DNA from: Littorina saxatilis
Taxonomy: Eukaryota > Mollusca > Gastropoda > Littorinimorpha > Littorinidae
Direction: 5' to 3'
Assembly: GCF_037325665.1 (NCBI RefSeq)
Contig: NC_090258.1
Span: forward strand, 37,998,956-38,062,955
Length of the DNA: 64,000 nt
The notes under the pieces are model-generated. The model searched no databases and was not told the origin of the DNA. It was given only the letters and a program-made list of their open reading frames with translations. The position numbers were made by a program, and so were the translations under genes. Shown here one piece after another: positions 22,023 through 58,500 of this stretch. Numbering within the stretch: the stretch's first letter is position 1; each line of letters opens with the position of its first letter.

Positions 22023-22777
22023 TCGGATTTCTCTCTCTCTCTCACAAAGCAATGACACTTTCAGTGAAATAAGGTTTATGCAGAATTCTTTTCACAGGCA
22101 CAATGTTGCACATGCCAAAGCGAGACGTGTGCATCTGCAAGGCATGTTTCTTTTGAAGAACACCCACATGAGGTCAGTTCCATGCCGGCAGCATGAAGCA
22201 GGTTCTGAGGTGAGAAGTGTGTGTTGAAGGAAAATAGTGTCTTCTTAACTCCCAACCACTCTCCTGAAACGGTGGAATATGTTCGAGTGTTTCACTTCTC
22301 TTCCAGATCAATGTACATCAACCAGAAAAAAAAGATTCCCCGTGTGTTGTAGTTCACGTGATCACATTCTCCGAAGTATTAGAGCATCTCAGCAAATGAA
22401 GAGAGAAACAAAAGCCAGTCACTGTCTCGAAGTGATCGTGTGAAGCGCAGAAGAACAAACACCAGTTGCATGTAGGTTCTCCAGAACTGACATTTTATGA
22501 GGAAAACTGGCAAAGAAGACCCCATAGAGCTTTCAAAGTGAGTTTGTCGGCATTGTTTGTGGGAGCTGTGGTTTCTCCAATGCTCAAGATTTCGTCAAGT
22601 CATGAAGATTTCATAAAATGTTATGTCATAGATTCAGATTCATTCACTGATGAAATATGTGTCCCCTGGTCTGCCGATATTTCCTCAAATGGACTTTGTT
22701 AGCGTTTACGCAGTTATGCCAAATTTGTGTTGCTTACTGAAGGACGAATAGCACACTTTATGCCAGACGAGCTTCTT
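22023..22777. other. intergenic
   Basis: No gene or element recognised. Confidence 0.6.
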
Positions 22778-23115
22778 CTTCTTCTTCTTCTACGTTCGTG
22801 GGCTGAAACTCCCACGTACACTCGTGTTTTTGCACGAGTGGATTTTCACGTGTATGACCGTTTTTACCCCGCCAGTAGGCAGCCATACGCCGCTTTCGGA
22901 GGAAGCATGCTGGGTATTTTCGTGTTTCTATAAGCCACATAACTCTGACATGAATACAAGATCTTTCCACACGAAGGGGGGTAAGGTATCAGCAGGTCTG
23001 CACATACGTTGACCTGGGAGATCGGAAAAAGCTCCACCTTAACTCACCATGCGCGGCCGGGATTCGAACCCAAGACCTACCCGCGCTTTGGTGGCCGGCG
23101 TCTTACCACAAACCC
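22778..23115 (-). mobile_element. SINE family D, tRNA-headed
   Basis: Minus-oriented: the right end carries a B-box-like GGTTCGAATCCCGG complement and the left end an (AAG)n tail (CTTCTTCTTCTT on plus). The body (GCTGAAACTCCCACGTACAC ... GGAGGAAGCATGCTGGGTAT) recurs at 60310-60570 behind a different tRNA-like head. Confidence 0.8.
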
Positions 23116-23754
23116 AGCTTTAATGCCCGTCTAGAGCTCGATGACCTGATTGATAAATAACGCTTTATTTTCTGATTTCAAATGCTTTTGGGATATATGG
23201 TCATTATTCTGTAGCCTTTCTACAATGTCAATGATGTCAGTAACGTTGCGCAGGGAATCCTACGTTGCTATTTTACTTGTTGTCCGCAAATCCTGGCAAC
23301 AATTGCTGAGTCTGAGTCTTCTTCTTCTTCAGCGTTCGACGCTGAGTCTGAGTCAATTCAAGAAGCTTTCTCACGACTCATAGATGGTTACATGTTGCTG
23401 AATTTCACAATCTCAAGAGTCGTGAAACCAACTGTTAGGATTGAAAGGATTAAAGACGGAATATGCAAAATAACTTAAAAATGTCAAATATCGCCTTTTC
23501 CATTTGTCCTACAAAAATAAAACATTTGTCAACGCCTTTATCACATTAATAAACATAGGAACAGACACTAAATGTACCCACAAACACCAACTATGAGCGA
23601 AAATTCCTGTTTCAATGTCCGCCATTTTGTTTTCAATATGGCGGCCAAAATATTAGTGGAGCAAGGTGACATCCCCTCTGGAGATGTTCACGGACATCTA
23701 ATTGAAGCATCCAGTTCACCATGTCCGACTAGAGCTATCTCTCTAGAACACAAA
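23116..23754. other. intergenic / downstream flank
   Basis: AT-rich, no gene recognised. 23600-23700 resembles 13340-13410 in the opposite orientation. Confidence 0.55.
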
Positions 23755-23907
23755 GGATCAGTCATCATCAAGACTCATTTGATTGAAAAATGAGGTCATC
23801 ACAGTGCCGACTCAAATTTTGTTTAAAACCAGGTGTGATGTCATGAAAAACATTTATCCCAAAAATAAAAGCATGTGGGGTTATCATCAAGAATTTGTAT
23901 CATGTCC

Positions 23908-24390
23908 AGTAAAGTTAAAAAACAAAGGAATACTGTACTCACCGATACAAGAACGAGACAAGACGGTACAAATTTTCGCTTATGGAAGCTTCATCAGGAA
24001 AAACAAGAACACAAAAGACAACAAAAAGCAGACGCAACACGGAACGAACAAGGTTTAGACACACGTTTAGACACAACCTTTAGAACAAGGTTTAGACACA
24101 AGTTTGTTTTTTAACTTTGTTCAGTACAGTATTCCTTTGTTTTTTAACTTTGTTCAGTACAGTATTCCTTTGTTTTTTAACTTTGTTCATCTTACCACAG
24201 TCAAAACCTTGTTCGTTCCGTGTTGCGTCCGCTTTTTGTTGTCTTTAGTGTTCTTGTTTTTCCTGATGAAGCTTCCATAAGCGAAAATTCGTACCGTCTT
24301 ATCTCGTTCTTGTATCGGTGAGTACAGTATTCCTTTGTTTTTTTTAACTTTGTTCATCTTACCACAGTCACTTCGTTGTTTAGATTTCAT
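23908..24390. mobile_element. foldback element in copy A
   Basis: Inverted arms (about 23916-24055 and 24200-24350) sharing GAATACTGTACTCACCGATA and ACGGAACGAACAAGG, with a centre of three tandem TTCCTTTGTTTTTTAACTTTG units. TCATGTCCAGTA occurs on both sides as target duplication, while copy B has the empty site at 33823. Confidence 0.82.
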
Positions 24391-24539
24391 GTCCAGTAGT
24401 TTTCTGGGAATCTCTATTTACACACACATACATATACACACACACACACATACATGCACTACCACCCTTGTCTCAATTCCTGGTCTATTTGGAATACATT
24501 TGACAGAATGCAAAAAGTCACACACACACACACCTTTTA

Positions 24540-25172
24540 CCTTCGCCGGTCGTCATGGGTCCGTGTGGACCCAGAAGGGTGTTTAATTGCAAATATAACT
24601 TAAACCAGTTGGGATTTTTTAATGAGCTTTTAAGAATGCCTCAGACACCTAAAAAACTCATGTCCTAATATCATTAAATTTCAGTGAGAAGTAATTAAAA
24701 AAACAAAGGTCAAATTTAGACTACACACGGAAGACATCGTGGGGCCTTGCGGACCCATGTTTCTCAAACTGAAGGAACTTACATAAAAACTAGGGAGAGA
24801 AGTCACAAACCTTCAGGTATTGGCTCTAAACATCATTTTCTACGATCTGTTTAATTTTGGAGTTAATAAGCAAGTCGCGTGGAGCGAAATTAATACATAA
24901 CAATCTGGGACCACATGGCGTCTACAGAAGGGTATTCACGTTTTAAAAAAACTTTAGTCCGCACGGTAATAATTAAATTAATAATTTATTTTAATTACTA
25001 ATTCTCGCGGAAATTTAACCACTGCGTCTACGGAAGGGAATGCACGTTTTTGCTTCTTTGGAAAGCATGGGTCTACGGAAGGGTATGCATATTTTTCCTT
25101 CTTTGAGAAGCATGGGTCCACACGGCCCCACCATGTCTTCCGTGTGTAGTCGATAACCCGGTCGGGCAAAGG
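24540..25172. mobile_element. TTAA-type MITE (piggyBac-like), 633 bp
   Basis: Begins CCTTCGCCGGTCGTC and ends GGTCGGGCAAAGG followed by TTAA (the left TTAA now reads TTTA). Imperfect palindrome with GGGTCCGTGTGGACC near the left end and GGTCCACACGGCCCC near the right. Absent from copy B. Confidence 0.75.
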
Positions 25173-25451
25173 TTAAATGCACACTGTACACAATGATAAT
25201 ATCCTTTCTGATTGGATTTATTTAAAAACAAAATGACACATATAAACAACCTGATAAGATAACGTATAAATATTTCATGTGGTTGGATTCACAGGAACAG
25301 TCAATGGCAATATCGATACCGCCCTAGCACTGACATTTTAGAACATCACTCCACATCAACAAAAATAATGTTCATAAGTCACATATGTTGTTAGAGGTCA
25401 GAATGTAAAATATTTGCTCACTGCAATTTTTTTTCAGACTGTGGCAAGCAG

Positions 25452-25923
25452 TTTGTTTGTTTGTTTATTTGTTGCTTAACGTCCAGCCGACTACGCAGAG
25501 CCATATCAGGACGAGGAAGGGGGGGATGAAGGGGGCCACTTGTCAAGCGATTCCTGTTTACAAATGCACTAACCCATTACTTGTGTCCCAGCAGGCTTTA
25601 GTAAAACTAAATTAATACCTACTGGAAGATTACCAGTTTCCAGTATGTTAAAATAGGCTTAACCTATCTACTGCTGGACTTACATCAGAACACTAACAGA
25701 TTAAACTATACATGAATCGCGAGACAAGCGGCAAGAGAAGAGATTTTTGGAAAAAATACAGGTGAATGAGCAAGAAGGCAGAAAAAAAAGAATTCATGAA
25801 GAAAAAGAGAGCATGACAGGAAAGAGGAACCAAAAATCTACCTAACAGCAAACTAGAAAGCTCCTGCGGTTCCAAAAACAGGAGGGGCCTTTAATTTCAT
25901 AACCGCAGTGCCCCACTGCGGGA
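25452..25923 (-). mobile_element. SINE family B, complete
   Basis: About 470 bp, minus orientation, with target duplication TGGCAAGCAG (25442 and 25924). On its own strand it starts CCCGCAGTGGGGCACTGCGG and ends GGCTGGACGTTAAGCAAC with an AAAC-rich tail. Copy B at 34211 has the empty site (ATGGCAAGCACGTG). Confidence 0.9.
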
Positions 25924-26324
25924 TGGCAAGCAGTGCAAATGTGAACAAAATTGTGTGTTTTACCAATAATTTAGAGTGCAAAATACAAAGACACAATATA
26001 CAAAGAGGAAATCGCACAAACATTTCAAGCTAAAGATCAGTGTATGTGAACAATACAGTTGAGCCGGTATAGATATCACAGATCATACAAATAATGGACA
26101 AATCATGAATTAAATCTGCATATTTGTTTTCACCTGCACATAGTATGGCCCAGGGCTTTTTGATTAAATTCAGTGTCGACAAAGAAGAGTGTAAATGTAA
26201 GTAAAAACAGGATCAAGGTCTTGCCTTTCAATGTTACCGACAGGGAAAATATTAAGTTTTTAAGGCAGGGGACAAAATGCACAGAAAGGCCACCAACAGA
26301 GAACAAGGCCCCTTGTAGTTCTGT

Positions 26325-26402
26325 GTGTGTGTGTGTGTGTGAGAGAGAAGAGAGAGAGAGAGGGAGAGAGAGAGATGGGAAAGTTGAACGACAAAGAGAG
26401 AG
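26325..26402. repeat. (GT)n and (GA)n microsatellite, copy A
   Basis: GT then GA runs. The homologous site in copy B (34680-34802) has expanded to a far longer pure GA run. Confidence 0.9.
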
Positions 26403-26542
26403 AGAAATCATGCGCATGTGTTAAAGGTGAACATCCATCTCCAGGAGACCAAGCCTTGTTGTAGTAGAAGGCAGCAGAGGTTAAGTGTTTCCAGAACGAC
26501 AAACTATAGCTACATCTGCCGTGCACCGACGTTGGCCTTTAA

Positions 26543-27065
26543 CCTTCGCCGTAGGTCGTGAGTACTTTAGTAACAGTCCGGACTTTAATTGCGAATATCT
26601 CAAAAACTAGGTGGAATTCTGTAATGAGCTTTTGGAAATGCCTCAAACACCTAAAAATCTATTATCTCCTAAACCCGCATTAAAATTGATTGACAGGTAA
26701 TTAAATAAACAAAGGTCAAACATCGACTATCTTCGCAGCACGTCGTGAGTACTTATGTAACCATACTTCTAACACCGTGTAAGGAAGATAATTGTGGGTT
26801 CGATGTCAAAATAAAAGCTGAGTTATGGTTCCTGTTTATTTCAGGTAAGAATTAACTTGGTGCGTAATTACACACGTAAAAGATAAATGTAAGGACACAA
26901 TCGGAAATATATTTAGTTTGATAATCTAATTCAATGAAAAGCCTGATTTCTGTATTTTTTTCTTTTTTTGTTTACCCGTGCATGTTTTTCCTTCTTTGAG
27001 AAGTATGGTTACATAAGTACTCACGACGTGCTGCAAAGAATGTTTTTAGCGACCTACGGCGAAGG
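26543..27065. mobile_element. TTAA MITE with perfect terminal repeats
   Basis: 523 bp flanked by TTAA on both sides (26539, 27066). The terminal inverted repeats CCTTCGCCGTAGGTCG are perfect for 16 bp, and the interior is partly palindromic with TACTCACGACGTGCTGC. The homologous site in copy B (about 35467) reads GGCCTTTAAGAAGCAT without the insert. TTAA duplication is the hallmark of piggyBac-type transposition. Confidence 0.9.
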
Positions 27066-28161
27066 TTAACAGGCATATTTGTGTATGCGCATGCATCTAT
27101 GCCTGGGTGTACATGCATTATGCATGTGGGGTCAATCCCTGAGGTGCTTCAAATGAAAAGTATTGTATGAAATCAATAAAAAAAACAAATGCATGTATTT
27201 GTTTCTTGTATGAATACTAGACAGCGCAAGCTACTTGTAGTACTAAAAGAAAGAAAAACAACTAATAGTACATGTAATAGGTAACATGCGCCTTGAGTCG
27301 CCTTGTGTGGTGAGATACGTGCACGATATAAATCCTCGTAAATAAATAAAATAAATAAAAATAAATAATATGAATGAACATATATACATAAAATCACAGA
27401 TGATAAAACCTGCAGCCTGTGAAAAATTACTAATCATGATTCAACAAAGCAAGAAATTTGACAAATCAAGAAATGAACATTATCAAGAAGGCACCTAAGA
27501 AAAATGTGTACAGATCAGCTCCAACTAAGTACCATAGAAATCTTCTGTACAAAGAAGCCAAGAATACATCACATGACGTTGGCTTTACACAACCAGAAAA
27601 GTTTATGAATATGCAAAATAGTTCTTACAATCATGACAGCCGGCAACAATGTGGTCAAAAAGAGACATAGACAAGAATTGTTATCACTCAAAAATTAATT
27701 TTTATTTCCACGTGTTAGTACTTTTTCTTTTTTTTCCACCTGTCACTTTCTTCACAACCTTGTTTCTTTTACAATTTTTATTTTCAATTCTTCTAGGCCA
27801 TATATCAACGAGTTGGCCCTGCAGACAAGACACTTATGAACGCAAGCGGTTCTGAGCGATGTCATCAGTAAAGGTATTGGTGAACGGTTCTGTGTGATGT
27901 CATCAGTAAAGGTATTGGCGAACGGTTCTGTGTGATGTCACTGGTAAAGGTAAAGGTAACCAGTTCCGTGTGATGTCATTGCTCTTTGTCATACTAGTCT
28001 CTCACCGTCAAACGTTCATTTAGGTTTGACACTCAACACTGCTGCCCAATCACCACCAACTGTTCATTTTGGTCATAATGTCCAAGAGTTTGCTAGTGCA
28101 AGAAAAAACAGCAGAGGGTTGTTGAGACCCGACACAGTGCTGACTGCTGGTGTGGATGTTT

Positions 28162-52557
<24,396 letters not shown>

Positions 52558-55263
52558 GGTTTCGCTTCCAAGCTAGTTAGGACACGGCAAGGTTTGTTGG
52601 ACAACCACCACTCACAGGCCTACCCCTGACTGTTTGTAAGAACCGTTTGCGCAAGGAATCAACAAACACACGTGACCATGAACAAGCAAAAAACTACCCA
52701 ATAAAATGTAAACAGACTTTTGGTGAATGCAATGTTCTTATATTTATGACTTTAGTTACATCATTTTTAAAATTTTAGTTCAGTAAGTCATTTTAAGCGT
52801 TCACGCTGGTTTATTCTGAGACAATTCTGCAAACCCCAAATCGTACTATTTTCGATTACTTCCTTCTGACAGAGCCGCCTGTGTGATCAAGGCAGACAAC
52901 CGAGGCAATTGGCCTTTTTCACTCTGGTTGCGATAACACGTCACAATTTAAGCGTTGTCCTTGCCTTAAGGATTATCAAACTGAAGGAAATTTATGTCTA
53001 CAAGGTTTGTGAGTTCCTTTTACTATTAAATGCGTGATAACTGCGTGCAAGTTTGATGAAATAGCCTGTTACACCCTATTTCCTTTCAGAAATTCTTCCA
53101 TGACCGCCATATTGTGTTCTGAGCAGCCAGTGCACTTTCAAAGAGTGTGAGGAGCTTCGAGCTTGTGTGTTGTGAAATCTTGATTTGTAGTAAGTTATTG
53201 TCTCAGGTCTTCGTTCATATGCACGTGAAGGCTGAATGTGCTGTTGGGGGAATGTCTCCTGCAGCTGGTGCCAATTCTTTGTCAATGCTTTTGTGGTTTT
53301 TTCTGGCTCGTGGTCGTTCGCTCTTTGATTAGCATGACAATTCAGTTTAAATGATTTAATCATTAGAATTTGACAGACTTATACCGTCGACGGATAAAGC
53401 ACGTAATGGTAAATTACCTTGTAAAGAAGTAATAACTGCTGGTAATAATGTGATGTGTCATCATTAGTAATACTAATACAGTAATAGATATTAATTATCA
53501 CTAGTATCACTATCAGTCTACTGGTCAAGTGTGCAGATCTATTAATATTACAATTTGCAGGAGGTAGTCTAAGTGCTAGACAGAGACAAAAACTGAAAGC
53601 TCTCTAGCACAGACCATGCACATGCTTCCCTTGGCCAACTGAGTGGTCGATATTGTAAATGTACGCAGTCTTTTCTTCTGTCATATATTGGACACATTTT
53701 ATGATTTATGTATTGTAAAACAAAATGAAAGTATTGTCATTGAGAAAGCTCATGCGTCTGTACAGTGTTGTTCAAAATTAGGACACTGTTATTACTAACT
53801 TAATGTATGCACTATGCAGTGTACAAAGCTTCGATTATTAGTGAAGATACTCTATTGGTATTAGCGGTCTTGTAGTTGTACTTGTAGTTTCTAAGTTTTG
53901 TGATTTCCTGTTACTATAATTGTAAATTTATATATATATAATAACATTTTGAGTAATATTAATAATATTAGCCATTCGGGTAAATACTACTCATGGAGAT
54001 CAAAGGGAAAAGAGCATCAGTTGTATCTCAGTGTGCTACATTATTCTTCCAATTAATGCTTACCTTCACAGCTTCAGATGTTGACCTGACATAATCAGTT
54101 ATTTCTAATATGCTGACTGTTAGCAAATGATAAGGCCTAAAAAAAAAATAGGTGTGGTTACGGTAACCCGACCTGCCCTATTTTTTAGGGGCCGACCCCA
54201 TAACTTTTTATTACATTTGTCAAAAAAAGTTAAAAAAAAAATAAAAAAGACTGCAAAAAACGCAATGAAAGCGAAAGCGCCCGTGTCGCACACTTATTTC
54301 CCTGTCAAGTAGGTTTAATTTGTACACATTAGAAAAAAAAGTTAAAAAAAAAAAAGTGATTGCCTACCTTCCTACCCTATTTTTTTTGGCTATGTTACCG
54401 TAACCACACCTATTATTTTTTTTGGCCTAACAGACATGTCGAGAAAAAAGATATCAAGCATGAGCCTTTTAGGCGAATGCTGATATTGTTTGTGAGACAT
54501 GTCTGTTATCATTTGCTAACATTCAGCATATTATTAGAAATACGGTTTTATTACCGTTTAATTCGACCAAAAGAAATTTCGAAGCGACCCCGCGAATTAG
54601 ACAGAACAGCCACAATGGGAACTGGAGCGCTCCTACCTGATTATGCCTGTCAGTCAAAGAATTCTCGTGACCTGGGTCAGCCAATCAGAGTAACACACCT
54701 TACGTGATGAATATTCACAGGTCAAATGCCTTTGACACACAACAAACCATGTTGAACATGCGTTTCGGTTGCTTCGCTTTTTCTTGTTGAACAGAGAGCG
54801 ACAGATTTAGAACCGACTCCAGACGGATGGGAAAAGACGTAAAGATACATTTGACGAAAAGCGAGTGACCCAATTTCACTTGGTTTTTCCGAACTTTGAT
54901 AATTTAGATTTTAAGTGAGCGGGTCGGCATTGCACACTCATAGGATGGGCGGTGACTCGCTGTTCCGTAAAGCACCCACCGACAAAACTCGCTTTTCGGT
55001 ATTTTTTTAGATAAAGAGAGTATTATCTGACAGCATTTGAAGTGTCATTCTTTAGAATAAATCACACTGATATTGCTGATTTAAATTTTTACTTTGTCTT
55101 GTTTATTTTTAGCTTGATAAACAAAAAGGGTCCCTGCCTGAACGTTATAACATTTAGAGGGTCACCCAGAATCCGTCCTGATTGGTCAAAAAGCCATATG
55201 GGGCACTGAATTGGTAATAAATGTATCTGAACTATCACTCTTTGTCCTTGTTTCCACTTCCAG
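52558..55263. promoter_or_regulatory. head-to-head intergenic region
   Basis: Separates the DAZAP2-like start (minus) from the CUL1 5' UTR exon (plus), so both promoters, or a shared one, must lie here. No TATA box was assigned. A CUL1 non-coding first exon is expected but not identified. GAC|GTAAAG at about 54837 is one possible donor. A MITE nest occupies 54098-54543. Confidence 0.5.
54098..54543. mobile_element. MITE inside a MITE
   Basis: Outer inverted repeat TATGCTGACTGTTAGCAAAT with its complement at 54495-54540. Inner inverted repeat GGTGTGGTTACGGTAAC at 54150 with its complement at 54393-54412, bounded by GGCCTAA. Both are non-coding. Confidence 0.8.
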
Positions 55264-55449
55264 AACTGGAATTGACACTGACAGTAAACAACAATGGTGC
55301 AGTGACAGGCAAGCAACTGACCCCTCCTAGGTCAACATCTTGAGGTTTTACTACACTAGACATTTCGGAGGAGGAAGCCTTTCAGACTTTGATTTTCTCC
55401 TTCGCATAGCATTTGTCCAGTGGGAGGAGAGCTGACCAGAACCACCACC
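55264..55449 (+). other. CUL1: CUL1 5' UTR (exon part)
   Basis: The pyrimidine tract TTTGTCCTTGTTTCCACTTCCAG suggests that the first coding exon begins at 55264. The 186 bases before the ATG have no competing long frame. Confidence 0.5.
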
Positions 55450-55586
55450 ATGAGTCGCGGTGGACAAAACCCTCACGGTCTAAAGCAGATCGAGCTGGAC
55501 CAGATATGGGATGACCTCAAATCGGGCATTCGCAGCGTCTACAGACGACAGAGCATGACTAGACAGCGTTACATGGAGCTTTACAC
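55450..55586 (+). CDS. CUL1: CUL1 coding exon 1
   Basis: ATG in CACCACCATGA, a good Kozak context. Residues 1-45 plus two bases: [20 protein letters not shown]...RYMELYT. Donor ACAC|GTATCC. Confidence 0.96.
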
Positions 55587-58500
55587 GTATCCTTGTTGAT
55601 GCCTTCTTTTACACAGTTTAAGATTAAACTATAAAAGGATATTACTATTCCATTACTGAGACATGCAGTGTTAAAAGTAAAACACTGCCTTCTTTGTAAA
55701 TAAGTATATATATATTAATTATTATATGGTTGTGCTTTGGACTGGGAGTAGTCCTCAACGATGTAGTGACTTTGACATTTACAATGATAGGATATCCCAA
55801 GTTATTTTCATTTAATACCCGTTTAAATATTGAGCAAAATCTGCTGGGGGTGACTATCTGTTGCAAACAGGAAAGCATTAATTTTAGGGGATAAACTTTA
55901 AAGACACATATGACTTGCAGCCCAGTCTTGCATGAAAGATGAACTTCTAGTTCTATGGCCTGTCTGACTTTGTTGTGGCTATCTTTGATCTTTCATAAAC
56001 CTCATGAAGAACGTTGGAAATAAATAAGAAACGGATAGGGGAAAAAGAAAGGAAGATCGGAGGATCAGGGGGATTGGGTAAAGGTAATCAACTGACTTTA
56101 AATTGAAGTCAGCTCATCCAGGCATGATGCCTCGCGGTCGCACTATCCACCACACTTCGGTGCCAAGTCGAAAGGAAAAAGGAAGGTTCATTTAGTTCAT
56201 CTCAAGAGCTTCTAGTAATGCTTGGAGTCTTGTCCTGGGGGCTGATTGACGTACTCAAGGGATATTTGGACACTGTTACAGTGTTAGTGTTATTCATGAC
56301 TTCTGCACATGATAATAGTTGATATCAAAGAGCTAAGCCAAATGTCTCACCACAAAGTATCTGTCTTTTTTGAAAAATTAGCGCTTGAAATTGAATTAAA
56401 TTTTGAACAGAATAATATATATACTTTGGAATAAGTTCACATTTTTCTTTTCCGTTGTCTTCCAAGATGAACTGAGTATCGTTAACAAATAATAATAATA
56501 ATAATAGTGGCAAGCTTATATAGCGCGAACCATGGGGTTAACCCACGCTCTCCGCGCTTTACATCAAACTGAACAATGCAATACATGTTTACAATAAATA
56601 GTATCCTAGTTCATACAGTAGTGTAGATGCCATAATGCATTAATTATACAAACAACAACATCCAAAGAAAAACACACACTCACACAAGTTAAAGCTAAGT
56701 ACATAGTAAGAAAAATAATATGTTAAATCACTATATCATAGTCATAGCACACGCACACACACACACGCACACACAGCGCAGTCGATCACACCCACACACA
56801 CAAACACAAGCGTGAAGCGATAGTACAGGGTATTGAAAAAGCGGATCAGGGATCTAAATAGATTTTGAAAAGATGGGTCTTTAAAGCTGCTTTGAAAGAA
56901 GGGGTTGAGTCAATGTGGCGGATGTCATATGGGAGAGAGTTCCATATTTTAGGGGCTGCATAGGAGAAGGACCTGTGGCCGAAGGCTTTAGTTCTGACAT
57001 GAGGAATGCGAAGCATCCGAGAATCGCTGGAAGAGCGAAGCTGTCTTGAGGGAATGTATACATTCAACATATCTGATAGATAGACAGGAGCAGTCTGAGA
57101 GAAAAAACTATGACACAGGGTACAGAGTTTGTAGTCAATGCGAGCTTGAATAGGCAACCAGTGGAGGGTGCGGAGGAGTGGTTTAACGTGATCAGACTTC
57201 CTGGCTTTGAGAACAAGTCTAGCTGCTGAGAGAGCGATGTGTATTTTTGCTGTTTTTCCTTAACCCCTGTAGCCATGTATACAACTACTGCACCAGTGTT
57301 CACGGCCAAGGACAGGGGGCAGGGATGACGGGCCAGTCCATGCAACGGGCGGGGGCGCGCAACAAGCAGCGTCAGGCCACCGGGGGCGCTCAGTTCGTGG
57401 GCCATGAGCTCTACAAGCGCATGAAAGAGTTTCTGAAGACCTACCTCATCAATCTCTTGAAGGTGAATATCAGTTGTCAAACGTCTTGCTTTCGGTCTTA
57501 AATCTAGCACAGTAGTAATCTATATTACACTATTCTGGGAATGTTCGGTTTGGAAATTAAATAAGGCCCCAAAACATAACATGTTTGTTTATGATGACAA
57601 TGCCAACCAAAATTGTTCTTGAACAGTTTTGCAGTAAGAGTTAACAGTTTTACTAATGATGACAGAAATGTCCAACCAGATGCATGCAGGTGTGCAAACT
57701 ACAGATGATGTACTTTTCGTTTTAACTTTTGCACTGCGCATTAATATTAGCATGAGATGATAGAACAGTATGGCACCACACAATATGACATTGAAGCACA
57801 GCATTAGCACTGCTCCCTCTGTTGTTGCAGGACGGACAAGACTTGCTGGACGAACAGGTTCTGCAGTTCTACACACGGCAGTGGGAAGACTATCAGTTCT
57901 CCTCCAAGGTGCTGGACGGTATCTGTGCCTACCTCAACAGGCACTGGGTGCGACGCGAGTGTGACGAGGGAACCAAGGGCATTTACTACATCTACTCTGT
58001 GAGTGCTAACCAGGGCCAAGGTGCACGAGAAAGTGACCAACCGAGTGGGACTGGGAGCAAGCCGCAGTGTTGAATTGGTTGGAATTAAGATGTGTTGTGA
58101 TTTTAACGAGTCAGACCTTGCGGTTTGTTCTCTCCCAGTAGGATGGCAACCACTTTCGCCTGGTGTACCTCAGTCTAGAACACACTGTCAAGAGTTCACA
58201 CATCATTAATTATCATTCCATCTTTTGGAAATTTGACTTTAGGGCCGCGGACCACCACTGGCACATTTTTGTGAGGGAAAACATTACCATAGTCCAAAGG
58301 CTTAACTCTGGGCATGAGCATTTTTATGCAAACTCATGCTAATTTAGTCGTGAATAAAAAAACAAAACAAGAAAGGTAAGTTGTTTGTTATGGACAAAAC
58401 AATACGTTACAGTCACAAATATATCGACCCAACGGTCTTTACAGTGCACAGACAAACAATGAGTACTTAACAAGAATTTAGCTGGATGGAATGTTCGGCC

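Noticed and set aside
57804-58073. Open frames antisense to and reading past CUL1 exon 3
   Set aside because: Explained by CUL1 exon 3, whose borders and phase fit the CUL1 alignment.
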